Source: Microcaldota archaeon
Lineage (GTDB): Archaea; Micrarchaeota; Micrarchaeia; Micrarchaeales; CABMGC01
Assembly: GCA_027345185.1 (NCBI GenBank)
Contig: DAHWIK010000049.1
Coordinates: 1 to 42,563, forward strand
Direction of reading: 5' to 3'
Length of the DNA stretch: 42,563 nt
In this document: piece after piece, positions 16,611 through 25,066 of the stretch
Layout: every line of letters begins with the position of its first letter
Numbering within the stretch: the first letter of the stretch is position 1
Notes under the pieces: generated by a model
Databases searched by the model: none
Seen by the model: the letters and a program-made list of their open reading frames with translations, nothing else
Told to the model about the DNA's origin: nothing
Translations under genes and position numbers: made by a program

Positions 16611-18116
16611 ATGGGACTTCTCAAGATACAAAAAATAATGAGCAACGAGCTCGCAAAGAGGACATTCATCAGCAGGCCTCCTGAGCCTCCGTCCGACCTG
16701 CTTCTAAACGATCCCACGGATTCCATATTCATAGGGATAACCAGGAGATTCGGTGTGCCTTTCACATGGACCTTCAGCACACTTACCAATCCCCACATAT
16801 CTGTTGTGGGGATAACCGGATCAGGAAAGAGCTTCTTCGTCAAGACCTTCCTAATAAGGGCAAACTATGTCTGGGGCACAAACGCCATAATAATAGACTG
16901 GGCCGGGGAGTATAAGGGCTGGGTGAAGCAGAGCGGAGGCACAATAGTCTCATTCGGAAAGGGAGACTATCTGAACATAATGGACCTTGCAGGCACAAAG
17001 CCGATAGACAGGGTGAAGCAGATAATGAACTCGCTTGACATACTCACTGACATATCCAACTTCCCTGAACAGAGAAGGCTTACATCTGAGGCGCTTGAGC
17101 AGTCATATCTCAATGCAGGATTCATAATGTCAAGCGTGCCAGTAGGCGACAGGGATGCACCAACGCTTAAGGACGTCGCAAGGCTTCTTGAGGAGAAGAT
17201 GCAGGAAGGCACATACGAGTATCCTGCTGAGCTCGAGAACGCCATATACAGGCTAAGGCAGTTCTCAAGGGAGGGAGAGGATTATTTTGCGCAGAAGAGC
17301 ACCATTGACCTTGACAGGCTTATAACGTCAGGTCTTGTATCAATAGATCTTTCGGGTCTTCCTGACGAGAAGTTCAGGGCCCTTTGCGCACTGTTCATAC
17401 TCCAGACGCTTAAGGAGAAGATGAGGCTCGAGGGCTGGAGCGCGGCAAAGGGGCTCAAGGCGATAATAGTGCTGGACGAGGCATGGAAGGTTGCAAGCGA
17501 CGAGAGGAGCGACGCAATAACTATAATAAGGGAGGGAAGGAAGTACCAGTTCGGGCTCATAGTGGCATCACAGAATCCCACAGATATAAACGAGGCCATA
17601 TTTTCTAACGTCGGCACAAACATAATACTCAAGATAAAATTCCAGAAGTTCATGGACTACATACAGGGATCGCTGAACTTCTCGCAGTTCATAAGGGGCG
17701 AGATAAGCAAGCTTGGAGTCGGCCAGGCCGCTGTAGACCTGTCTTTCCAGACATCCGCGCAGTTCCCCTCTACATTCATAATAAACAGGATAGTCGGCGA
17801 GGTGCCTCTTGACGTATACACAATAACCCTTGCAGATCTTCTCAACGAACCAGAGCTAAGGGACCTGTCCATACAGAAGGAATACTCTTTCGAGAAGCCG
17901 TTCCTTAGGTCAAAGTTCATAGACAACAATATAAATACAGAAGCGATAGATAAGATATTAAGCGAGCTCGACGCGAAGAACAGGATTGTCGACCTGAGGG
18001 AATTCGTCAGGATCCTGCTCGGAGAGAAGCTGCCGAAGGATTCGGTGGTCTCGCTGCTGCGGAGCAGCGGGATATCCGACTCCCTGATAACAAGGGCATT
18101 CGGATACGGGGAATAG
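16611..18116 (+). CDS. HerA/VirB4-class secretion ATPase (ATPase half only)
   Basis: A 501-residue P-loop ATPase of the HerA-FtsK/VirB4 group. Walker A is GITGSGKS (67-74), with a DWAGEY segment downstream (about 98-103, the 'D-x-x-G-E-Y' of VirB4/HerA). Walker B is IIVLDEAW with Asp289 and Glu290, and the sensor-like ASQNP is at 319-323. In full-length VirB4 the P-loop lies several hundred residues into the protein; here it begins almost at once, so the VirB4 N-terminal domain is absent and is probably supplied by the two preceding genes. Residues 442-497 form a helical tail that recurs as the separate 98-residue product of the next gene. It would power substrate movement or pilus assembly as a hexamer. 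CedB of the crenarchaeal DNA-import system is of the same class. Chromosome-partition HerA with NurA is less likely: no nurA is nearby. Confidence 0.85.
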   Translation: MGLLKIQKIMSNELAKRTFISRPPEPPSDLLLNDPTDSIFIGITRRFGVPFTWTFSTLTNPHISVVGITGSGKSFFVKTFLIRANYVWGTNAIIIDWAGEYKGWVKQSGGTIVSFGKGDYLNIMDLAGTKPIDRVKQIMNSLDILTDISNFPEQRRLTSEALEQSYLNAGFIMSSVPVGDRDAPTLKDVARLLEEKMQEGTYEYPAELENAIYRLRQFSREGEDYFAQKSTIDLDRLITSGLVSIDLSGLPDEKFRALCALFILQTLKEKMRLEGWSAAKGLKAIIVLDEAWKVASDERSDAITIIREGRKYQFGLIVASQNPTDINEAIFSNVGTNIILKIKFQKFMDYIQGSLNFSQFIRGEISKLGVGQAAVDLSFQTSAQFPSTFIINRIVGEVPLDVYTITLADLLNEPELRDLSIQKEYSFEKPFLRSKFIDNNINTEAIDKILSELDAKNRIVDLREFVRILLGEKLPKDSVVSLLRSSGISDSLITRAFGYGE

Positions 18117-18124
18117 GTGCTGGA

Positions 18125-18421
18125 TTGTCCGGAACTTTCGCAATAAACAAGATAGAACTCAAGAGGATACTCTCAAGCTTCAAGGTCAGCGACAAGAACA
18201 TAGACTCCATACTTGCGCAGCTTGACAGGATGCACAGGCATGTCAACGTAATAATGTTCACCGGCATGCTTCAGAATGTTGGACTAAAGCACAACGAGAT
18301 AATAAACATGCTGAGGAGGGCGGGCATAGACGATGTTACGATATCCAACATATTCGACGTGCTTGAGGAGGAGAAGATAAGGAACACCTTCGGCAAGATG
18401 ATAGAGCTCAAGGTCGAGTGA
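18125..18421 (+). CDS. Stand-alone paralogue of the ATPase C-terminal tail
   Basis: A 98-residue helical protein from a TTG start, 8 nt after the ATPase gene. Its residues 22-77 align without gaps to residues 442-497 of the ATPase; by eye about 18 of 56 positions are identical, including I-D-x-I-L-x-x-L-D, a Phe, and L-R-x-x-G-I-x-D. Fusion or duplication of this tail next to its parent suggests that it binds the same partner surface, for example as a regulator, adaptor, or second layer on the ATPase. No known family is recognised. The unit resembles small helix-turn-helix-like tails but no DNA-binding claim is supported. Confidence 0.65.
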   Translation: MSGTFAINKIELKRILSSFKVSDKNIDSILAQLDRMHRHVNVIMFTGMLQNVGLKHNEIINMLRRAGIDDVTISNIFDVLEEEKIRNTFGKMIELKVE

Positions 18422-18425
18422 TAAT

Positions 18426-18809
18426 ATGGCAACGTACTGCATAATCTGCGGAAAACAGAAGAACGGGATAGCGATAAAGGATGACCGCATACTGGACGCG
18501 CTGCGCTGGTTCAAGAAGAACGTGACAAGGGACGAGAAGGGAAATAAGTTGGTCGTATGCAAGGAGGACTATCCTGCCTACAGGAAGAGGAGGGACAAGT
18601 ACACATCAAGGCAGACACTATATGTAGCGATAGGCGTGATATTCATGATATTGGGCCTGGCCGCCTCGCTATCCCTGTCAACATTGGCTCTTGGAGTACT
18701 GGTAATAGCAGTCCTTTACCTGCTCTCTCTGATCAATTACATCCCTGCGCTTGACATAAAGAAGGAGGATAAGGACGTGAAAGAGGGCAAAACCAAGCAC
18801 AAACAATAA
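18426..18809 (+). CDS. Small zinc-ribbon membrane protein
   Basis: A 127-residue protein with ATG preceded by GTGATAAT. The N-terminus carries CIICGK (Cys5, Cys8) and a later VVCKEDY (about Cys45), which with another ligand could bind zinc. Two membrane helices follow (about 66-88 and 90-110), and the tail is strongly charged (KKEDKDVKEGKTKHKQ). It sits 4 nt after the previous gene in the ATPase operon and probably belongs to the same inner-membrane assembly. Function unknown. Confidence 0.6.
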   Translation: MATYCIICGKQKNGIAIKDDRILDALRWFKKNVTRDEKGNKLVVCKEDYPAYRKRRDKYTSRQTLYVAIGVIFMILGLAASLSLSTLALGVLVIAVLYLLSLINYIPALDIKKEDKDVKEGKTKHKQ

Positions 18810-18844
18810 ATATGCCTAATATCAATAGGTTATGGTGGTAAGTT

Positions 18845-19585
18845 TTGCCCGATACTCAACCTTCAAACGACCAAAGCTCCCTGCATCCCAAGATCGAGGA
18901 ATTCTTGATAGAGGGAAAGCTGAACGGAACGCTTGATGACATATCAGTGCTTGGCAAGCTGCCATTCTATCTTATCAGCTCCGATGCGTCAGAGTTCACA
19001 ATGGTGAAGGTGGAGAGCAGGAACATAAACAAGAAGCCATATCTCTTCCATGTAATAAAGATAAGACCGGACAACATACTTGTCACGTACTCGCTGATTC
19101 CTGACACAAGCGTAAACCTAAGGCGGGCAGATGTATTGCGGGAGGTGTCAGCCGTGCTCTCAATGATATCCGACAAGTATACGATAAACCAGGCAAAGTT
19201 CATACAGTATGTTGACTCTGTGCTGGACAGTCTGATATCAGGGCTTTCGCAGACATATACTGCCTTGTACAATCGCTACGACTCTATGCTCACTGACTAC
19301 AGGGAGCTTAAGAGGCTGAACATAGAGATATCGGCGTCTAACAGGAACCTTACTCTGCAGTCAGCGCAGCTTACAGACGAAAACAAGACCCTGAAGGAAC
19401 AGCTGTCTGCCCTGCAGAAGTACAGCGACGAGTCGTTGATGGCACTTGTGGAGGAGTGGATAACCGTGCACAACAGCGCCATAGACGTTGTTGCATTCGC
19501 AAAGGAGCGCAACCTGTCACCTACAAGAGTGGAGCAGATACTGGACAAGATGGTATCCCTTGGCTACATAGAGCTAAAGAGTTAG
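18845..19585 (+). CDS. Coiled-coil protein with C-terminal winged-helix-like domain
   Basis: A 246-residue soluble protein starting at a TTG preceded by GGTGGTA. Residues about 15-120 are a mixed alpha/beta domain (FYLISSDASEFTMVKVESRN; FHVIKIRPDNILVTYSLIPD). Residues about 135-197 are a long coiled coil (LKRLNIEISASNRNLTLQSA and on). The last 45 residues read as a winged helix (VVAFAKERNLSPTRVEQILD). It follows the ATPase operon by 35 nt, and the small gene after it begins 8 nt downstream. It may be a scaffold or a regulator of the secretion cluster. I do not recognise the family. Confidence 0.6.
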   Translation: MPDTQPSNDQSSLHPKIEEFLIEGKLNGTLDDISVLGKLPFYLISSDASEFTMVKVESRNINKKPYLFHVIKIRPDNILVTYSLIPDTSVNLRRADVLREVSAVLSMISDKYTINQAKFIQYVDSVLDSLISGLSQTYTALYNRYDSMLTDYRELKRLNIEISASNRNLTLQSAQLTDENKTLKEQLSALQKYSDESLMALVEEWITVHNSAIDVVAFAKERNLSPTRVEQILDKMVSLGYIELKS

Positions 19586-19593
19586 CTGATCGC

Positions 19594-19752
19594 ATGACAA
19601 CATACCAGGTGAACATAAACAAGAAAGTCAGCAACGTAAAGGTATACACAATAAAGAGGAGCGTGAAGGGTGACACGAACCAGATCTCCAGGATAGTGGA
19701 GTCGCTCATACAGAAATACCTATTGAAAGAGAAGGCTGAAGATAATAAATAG
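19594..19752 (+). CDS. Small basic protein, possibly ribbon-helix-helix
   Basis: A 52-residue frame with ATG at 19594, filling most of the gap between its neighbours. The layout is a strand (NVKVYTIKRSV), then a helix with regular hydrophobic spacing (NQISRIVESLIQKYLLKEK). One strand plus one or two helices is compatible with a ribbon-helix-helix DNA-binding protein, but the second helix is not obvious. It is in the same direction and spacing as the adjoining genes and so is likely real. Alternative: a small structural subunit. Confidence 0.5.
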   Translation: MTTYQVNINKKVSNVKVYTIKRSVKGDTNQISRIVESLIQKYLLKEKAEDNK

Positions 19753-19763
19753 GGGTAAGCTTG

Positions 19764-22214
19764 ATGGCAAACGCAAAAAAGCCTGCAGACCCCTTCGAGG
19801 CCAGGCAAGAATCAGGAATCAAGCGCATTAGCAAGTCGCCATTCTCAAAGCTGTTTGCCGGTCACAAGACCCTTCTGGTTGCGGCAATACTCGCTGTTGC
19901 TGTTATCCTGCTTCTCCTATCCGGGATAATACTTTATGTACAGGGTGAGGTAAGGTCGATAACCCAGATCCCCAGCAACACATTAACCGGTCCCATCTAC
20001 GGCAGCCTCGCTCTCGGCGCGCATGGGATGCTCAATTACAACTATTCTAACCAGATCTTGGGGTATGCAAGGGTTCACTACTCAGAATCAAACGCCTCAA
20101 GCTCAGAACTTTCATTGACGATATACCCATCTGACCCATCGCAGAAGACATACCTGGTTAACGTAGATGGATACTGCGTCCAGTGCTTCATAGGCTCAAG
20201 CCTGCTTTCAGACCTGAATTCATCGATGCACACATACGGCCTCCTGCTCAACAGCTCAAGCCTCAACTTCATAGACATAAACAAGCTCTCATCGCTGCCT
20301 CCTGACGTAACTGTAATAATACCATCCGGACTCATGCCTAACATACTTCTTCCAAATGTCACTTACACTGAGAAGTGCACCAACTATGAGAACGTATCTA
20401 TCCTTGACCTGCTTAACAACGGTGACACTGTGATATATGTGGGCAGAAACTTCACCAGATCCGTATCATGCACAGGCCAGATCGCTGAGAACACAAACCA
20501 GGAGATATCTGCACTGCTTCCATTCTCCAACTTCACGAGCGGCAATTTCTCAAGAGGTCCGCTCTTCTTCGATAATCCGACGTTCTTTCTGGAACCTGGA
20601 AACAGCTTCGGAAAGGTCACCTCAGCGCACATACTGAACGGCACCCTTGTAGTCATGTCAAACTATCCTTCGGTCGGATGGAACAACAGCGTCAGCGAGC
20701 TTGCATCTGACCTGTCAAGGGTGCTGGAGTCAAGGTTCTGGATCACCCCGCTAGCATACGGGTCGCTTGCATTGCCAAGCCCGGGCAATTTCACGATATT
20801 CACAACCAATAAAACGATAAATTACTACCCATCTGTATCAACCGAGGTTAACAGTTCATACGCACTGCTCAGTCTAAATCTTTCAAACCAGAACAGTTTC
20901 CAGGAATTCGAGATACCCTTCAGATATACCCTTAGGCAGAACGGGCTGATAGGCATGCCTGCCATAGTCGGCCTATCCCAATCCGTACAGATAGACAGCC
21001 AAATATTCAATGCCACAAAAAGCGAAACGGTTGTGACCTATGTGCCGATACTGAACCGTAATTTCAGCGCCGTTCAGAACCCTGTGCGAATAGGCCAGAA
21101 CGGCGCGACAGAGATTATAACATATTCGTCATTCCTGCTTCCGAGCGGATATTACATAGCGCAGCTAGCCGACCAGCAGGGATCTGTATACTCCTCTGCG
21201 CTGTTCTACGTGGCAAACTCCACGATAGATGCGACATACCTCGACTTCAGGAACTCCTCGTTCTATTTCTCGGCCTCAAGCAACGGCCAGCCGATCAGCG
21301 GAGTAGATTACCAGATAAACATAAACAACGCGTATAACAGCAGCGGCGTGGTCAACGGCGGAACGATTCATTACTTGCTTCCTCAAGGTACGTCATTGAG
21401 CTACGGAAGCGGCCATTTCACTGTCAATATAATGGGAACCAGCTACCTGTTGCCATACAAGTATCAAAATGCGAACGCGGTCAACATACCTCCCCTATAC
21501 ATAGCCTTTGCAATAGCAGCAGTAGCGATAGTGGTGTTGAACAGGGTGCTAGTGCCTCCAAACATCGATGAGTACTACATTGACGTCCCAGACATAAGGC
21601 CTGCAAAGCTCGAGCACACCAGGGAGCCTGCGGACTCGATACTTTCTGTTTTCGACAAGGTGAATTCTTTTTACCACTGGCTGTACATGCCTCTGACCGC
21701 AGAGGAGATAAAATCAGGCATAAGCACCAACATAAAGTATGGGAATACACGAATGACCATAACGATAAGGAACACCTATGCAATACTCAACTCGCTTGTG
21801 GAAAAGGGACTGGTTCAGATGGCGGACGAATATTACGCTCCAACAAAATGGATAAAGGAATCAGGGTACAGCATGGAATATCTTGTGATATACCGCAAGC
21901 TGAAGGACTACTGCATAGCGAACGCAATGCTCATGACCGAGATGGGCGCCTCAAGCAGGGCAGATGTCATAGTGACCAACAAGGGTGCCCAAAACTACGT
22001 AAAGATATACTCATCGGATACCAAGGTAAAGGACATAGAGATAAGCCAGAAGATTAGGACCTTCCTGGTCTTCCTGGATGAGGAATCAAGGCTCAGCTTC
22101 ATGGACAAGCTGTACAAATCCTACAGCAACAACGCAGAGATACTGAAGATGTCGATAAACTACGGAAATGTAAGGCTGGTAGATTCAGGCGACCTCTCGG
22201 ATCTCAAGCTCTGA
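19764..22214 (+). CDS. Large bitopic surface protein with cytosolic C-terminal domain
   Basis: An 816-residue protein, ATG at 19764 (TTG at 19761 is an alternative). A cytosolic N-terminus of 35 residues precedes a membrane helix at about 37-58. Residues about 59-575 are outside: rich in Ser, Asn, Tyr, with many NxS/T sites and beta-type repeats; Cys-x-x-Cys (YCVQC) occurs once. A second helix lies at about 577-597. The last 219 residues are cytosolic and contain a winged-helix-like stretch (LTAEEIKSGISTNIKYGNTR; LNSLVEKGLVQMADEYYAPT). The layout would let it report between the cell surface and the inside, or attach the machine to the S-layer. It is the last gene of the cluster, convergent with top6B, 2 nt between stops. 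No known family recognised. Confidence 0.6.
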   Translation: MANAKKPADPFEARQESGIKRISKSPFSKLFAGHKTLLVAAILAVAVILLLLSGIILYVQGEVRSITQIPSNTLTGPIYGSLALGAHGMLNYNYSNQILGYARVHYSESNASSSELSLTIYPSDPSQKTYLVNVDGYCVQCFIGSSLLSDLNSSMHTYGLLLNSSSLNFIDINKLSSLPPDVTVIIPSGLMPNILLPNVTYTEKCTNYENVSILDLLNNGDTVIYVGRNFTRSVSCTGQIAENTNQEISALLPFSNFTSGNFSRGPLFFDNPTFFLEPGNSFGKVTSAHILNGTLVVMSNYPSVGWNNSVSELASDLSRVLESRFWITPLAYGSLALPSPGNFTIFTTNKTINYYPSVSTEVNSSYALLSLNLSNQNSFQEFEIPFRYTLRQNGLIGMPAIVGLSQSVQIDSQIFNATKSETVVTYVPILNRNFSAVQNPVRIGQNGATEIITYSSFLLPSGYYIAQLADQQGSVYSSALFYVANSTIDATYLDFRNSSFYFSASSNGQPISGVDYQININNAYNSSGVVNGGTIHYLLPQGTSLSYGSGHFTVNIMGTSYLLPYKYQNANAVNIPPLYIAFAIAAVAIVVLNRVLVPPNIDEYYIDVPDIRPAKLEHTREPADSILSVFDKVNSFYHWLYMPLTAEEIKSGISTNIKYGNTRMTITIRNTYAILNSLVEKGLVQMADEYYAPTKWIKESGYSMEYLVIYRKLKDYCIANAMLMTEMGASSRADVIVTNKGAQNYVKIYSSDTKVKDIEISQKIRTFLVFLDEESRLSFMDKLYKSYSNNAEILKMSINYGNVRLVDSGDLSDLKL

Positions 22215-22216
22215 GC

Positions 22217-23872
22217 CTACTCATCTTCATCTGCAGGCGCGTCTCCGACGTCCTCCTCCTCTTCGGCCTCAGCCTTTTCATCCATCTTTGCCTCTGCTTC
22301 AGCCTCCGCAGCAAGCAGCTTCTTGTACCTGCTGTCTATCAGGGCCTTGAGATTGGCTTCAATCTCGTCCTTCTTGACTCCTGTTATCTCGCTGAGGTTT
22401 TCAGAGAGCTGGCTTACGTACCTCATTATGGTGTTGTATTTTGATGCCTGGATTGACCGGTTCTTCTGGCCATGCATGTATCTCTGCAGGCCCCTGGCGC
22501 AGTCCATTACCGCTAACTTTATCTCCTCTATTATCTCGGCCTCCTGTGATATGGCCTGTTTTCCCACTCCAGAGTACGGTACATAGACGCTGGATACGTT
22601 GACAAGGACGCTTATGGGCTCCTGGTCGAACTCCTTTATCCCGTACCTCTTCCACTGTATGTCATTGACTGCGCTTGTTATTGCGCATACCGAACCGTCG
22701 AAAAGAAGCGGCACCTTGTTGGCGAACCTTATAAGCACCCCTTGGGTCCCGTTCTCGGTTGACTTCCCGGCGTTGCCTCCATAAGCTATTCCTGACTCCA
22801 CAACGAAGGGTATGCCTCCCCTGAATACCTTGGGTCTCCTCTCAGTTATGCTCATGAACTGCGGATTGAGTATGTTCTTTATCGTGGCATTTATCTGCGC
22901 CTCACCTATAGTGGAGAGCGAATCCAGGTCAGGCGAAATCCATTTTACCTGCTTGAAGGAATTGACCAGCTTCTCAGCCTCCTCCCAGGTCATCTTCTTC
23001 GGGTCCTTGTCGAAATCAAGCTCCTTCACCAGCGCTCGCAGCTCCTCGACTTTGTTCTGGCTTAGCCTTGAGAACGTGTCCACAAGGAACGACGAGACCT
23101 TCCTGCTATCGCTCGAGTGCGCGAATTCAAGGAGGTCATTCGTGCTTATGCCAAGAGGATGCGGCTTTGAGGGTTTTGGCTTGGTAGGCAGCTCCACCAC
23201 AGACCTTATGAAATTGTACGCCTTTCCCTCTGGGTCTATCAGGCGTATTGTAGCATGGGGGTTAGAGAGTGCGGTCCTCCTCAGGTACTCATACACCCCA
23301 TGGTCGCTGCTCTCATACTTCACCTCTCCAAACTCTCCGTATATGACAAGCCCCTTGAATGACTTGTCAATATCAACCATGTTGGTAATAAGCGGCTTGT
23401 TGGACTTTATGTCAATGCTCAGGTCGCATTCGTAAGCCGCTTTTCCCGTGCCTGATTTTATGTGTATGGCCTTTCCAGTTGTTATCAGCGAAAACAATGT
23501 GCAGCCCGAGCCGCCTATTCCCTGCTGACCCCTCTGCTGGACGTATCTGTGGAACTTTGTGCCTGAGAGCACAGTGGCAAGCACCCTGCCCATTATCTTT
23601 GAAGGTATGCCCGGTCCGTTGTCAGACACGCTAACCGAATACTTGCTCTCCGCGAGCTGCTTGACCTCTACCGCTATGTCTGGCAGTATATTCGCCTCCT
23701 CGCAGGCATCCAGGCTGTTAGTAACATATTCATGGACTACGGTGGTGAGCGACCTGACCTTTCCAGAGTATCCGAGCATCTGGCTGTTCTTCCTGAAGAA
23801 CTCCGATATGGAATTGGTCTTGAGCTCCTTGAATATCGTATCAGCGTCTATTACATTAGGCATGCAATTCAC
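22217..23872 (-). CDS. top6B: DNA topoisomerase VI subunit B
   Basis: A 551-residue type IIB topoisomerase subunit that binds ATP and, with subunit A, passes one duplex through another to relax and decatenate DNA. The GHKL ATPase motifs are intact: HEYVTNSLDA (Glu48, Asn52), SDNGPGIP (Asp84), and QQGIGGSG (117-123). The transducer domain follows, and the tail (about 515-551) is strongly acidic. Read from a GTG that overlaps the upstream KH gene by 17 nt; the in-frame ATG at codon 4 is a possible start. The usual partner top6A is not adjacent or elsewhere in the window. Confidence 0.95.
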   Translation of the reverse strand: MNCMPNVIDADTIFKELKTNSISEFFRKNSQMLGYSGKVRSLTTVVHEYVTNSLDACEEANILPDIAVEVKQLAESKYSVSVSDNGPGIPSKIMGRVLATVLSGTKFHRYVQQRGQQGIGGSGCTLFSLITTGKAIHIKSGTGKAAYECDLSIDIKSNKPLITNMVDIDKSFKGLVIYGEFGEVKYESSDHGVYEYLRRTALSNPHATIRLIDPEGKAYNFIRSVVELPTKPKPSKPHPLGISTNDLLEFAHSSDSRKVSSFLVDTFSRLSQNKVEELRALVKELDFDKDPKKMTWEEAEKLVNSFKQVKWISPDLDSLSTIGEAQINATIKNILNPQFMSITERRPKVFRGGIPFVVESGIAYGGNAGKSTENGTQGVLIRFANKVPLLFDGSVCAITSAVNDIQWKRYGIKEFDQEPISVLVNVSSVYVPYSGVGKQAISQEAEIIEEIKLAVMDCARGLQRYMHGQKNRSIQASKYNTIMRYVSQLSENLSEITGVKKDEIEANLKALIDSRYKKLLAAEAEAEAKMDEKAEAEEEEDVGDAPADEDE

Positions 23873-24374
23873 TCTTTATTATCTTCTGCTTCTCCTTGTC
23901 CATGACGATGTATGCGGTCTTGTGCATCCCGCCGTCGACCAGGACCTGTATCGCAGCGTTTGCCACCTTCAGCTCGTCAACGGTGCCTATGGTGCTTACA
24001 GTCCCGCCGAATACCGCGATGTCAGCCCCGCTCACCGACTCTATGTACTCCTTAGCGCGTCCCTCCTCACCTATTATCCTGGCCTTCACCCTCATAAGTT
24101 GATCCCTGCTCTTGAACAGGTCCTTCAGGTTTATCTGGTGGAAGAAGATGTCCTCGTTGAGAAGACGGAAGGCCTTGTTGAGCTCGAATCCTCTCGCGAA
24201 CGCCTGTATCACGTTCTTTGCGTTGTACTCGTCATAAGGCTCCCCCTCTATAGTTATCTCATTGTCTTTCAGCTCAAGCTTGCAGTTGAGTCTCTCCTTA
24301 AGCTTGTCAAGCGCCTTCTTGTCGAGCAGTGCAGCTCTTTTATTGGGGATAAGCAGGTGCTCCATATTTACCAT
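23856..24374 (-). CDS. Archaeal Dim2/Pno1-type KH-domain RNA-binding protein
   Basis: A 172-residue protein with two KH-type domains. The second carries IIGEEGRAKEYIESVSGADI (about 96-115), in which GEEG is the nucleic-acid-binding GxxG loop. The order and the 'VFGGTVSTIG' element match archaeal Dim2p/Krr1-like proteins that bind the 3' end region of 16S rRNA during small-subunit maturation. A TATA-like sequence lies about 30 nt upstream, giving a near-leaderless transcript; ATG at codon 4 is an alternative start. Overlaps top6B by 17 nt, so the two are probably co-translated. Confidence 0.85.
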   Translation of the reverse strand: MVNMEHLLIPNKRAALLDKKALDKLKERLNCKLELKDNEITIEGEPYDEYNAKNVIQAFARGFELNKAFRLLNEDIFFHQINLKDLFKSRDQLMRVKARIIGEEGRAKEYIESVSGADIAVFGGTVSTIGTVDELKVANAAIQVLVDGGMHKTAYIVMDKEKQKIIKSELHA

Positions 24375-24400
24375 TATGTAGGTATGTTCTTTTATATGTA

Positions 24401-24410
24401 ATATAAAATG
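24401..24410 (-). promoter_or_regulatory. TATA box of the KH-top6B operon
   Basis: Minus-strand CATTTTATAT lies about 27-36 nt before the start codon at 24374, fitting an archaeal promoter with a very short leader. Confidence 0.5.
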
Positions 24411-24436
24411 TCTATAAAGATATCGCTGAAATTAGG

Positions 24437-24901
24437 CTATCTCTTCCTCGAGTACACAACATATTCAAATTCAGCGAAGTCCTGCCTGCTCTCCACGTTC
24501 CAATCCGCAGGATCGATCTCCGGGAAAAATCTGTCCCCTTCGTAATCCTTCTTTATGTAGGATATGAACATCATATCAGCATAGGGCATCGCCAGCTCGA
24601 ATATGCTCTGCCCACCCAAGACGAAGGCGTCGCTGCCGTAAGCCCGTGACTTTTCCAGAGCCTCCTCAAACGTGCCGCAGAGCTCTGCTCCTTCTACCTG
24701 CACTGTCGACCTCGATATCACTATCTTGTTAAGTCCAGGAAGATTGCCTTTCATGGCCTCAAACGTCTTCCTTCCTAGTATAATGGTCTTGCCATTCACA
24801 AGCTTCCTGTAGTGCCTTGTCTCATCAGGTATGTTCCAAGGCAGCGAATCGCCGATTCCGATGACCCTGCCCCTTGTCATCGCAGCCACTATAGCTATCA
24901 T
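24437..24901 (-). CDS. folA: Dihydrofolate reductase
   Basis: A 154-residue enzyme that reduces dihydrofolate to tetrahydrofolate with NADPH. The family order is present: IVAAMTRGRVIGIGDSLPWN at the N-terminus, the catalytic acidic residue in IPDETRHY (Asp26-Glu27 area), GRKTFEAM, ISRS, and VLGGQSIFELAMPYAD. Length is normal for chromosomal DHFR. A strong GGAGGAGGG ribosome site precedes the ATG. With ThyA 2 kb away it completes a folate-dependent dTMP cycle, which many archaea lack. It sits just upstream of the KH-top6B pair but has a TATA-like stretch of its own. Confidence 0.95.
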   Translation of the reverse strand: MIAIVAAMTRGRVIGIGDSLPWNIPDETRHYRKLVNGKTIILGRKTFEAMKGNLPGLNKIVISRSTVQVEGAELCGTFEEALEKSRAYGSDAFVLGGQSIFELAMPYADMMFISYIKKDYEGDRFFPEIDPADWNVESRQDFAEFEYVVYSRKR

Positions 24902-25033
24902 TCCCTCCTCCTAATCTTATCTTGCCTATGTCTTTTTATATTTTAATGCCAAATTCGTATTGCTAACGACAGGCCAGAACGGATGCTTATCCTTATCATT
25001 TAAACAGTGGAAGTCCAGAAAGGAACAGAAAGC

Positions 25034-25041
25034 TTTAAATA
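25034..25041 (+). promoter_or_regulatory. TATA box of the winged-helix regulator gene
   Basis: TTTAAATA would set transcription start near 25064, directly at the left edge of an 11-bp repeat array. A second candidate TATA (GTATATAT, 25053-25060) would start inside the array. The gap 24902-25033 shows no other gene. Confidence 0.55.
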
Positions 25042-25066
25042 TCATTATTGTTGTATATATGATTCG

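Noticed and set aside
16611-18116. Reading the ATPase as the DNA-repair helicase HerA
   Set aside because: No NurA, Mre11 or Rad50 gene lies nearby, while membrane subunits resembling VirB4 N-terminal domains do.
22812-24401. Long plus-strand frames across top6B and the KH gene
   Set aside because: They are antisense to two confidently identified conserved genes.
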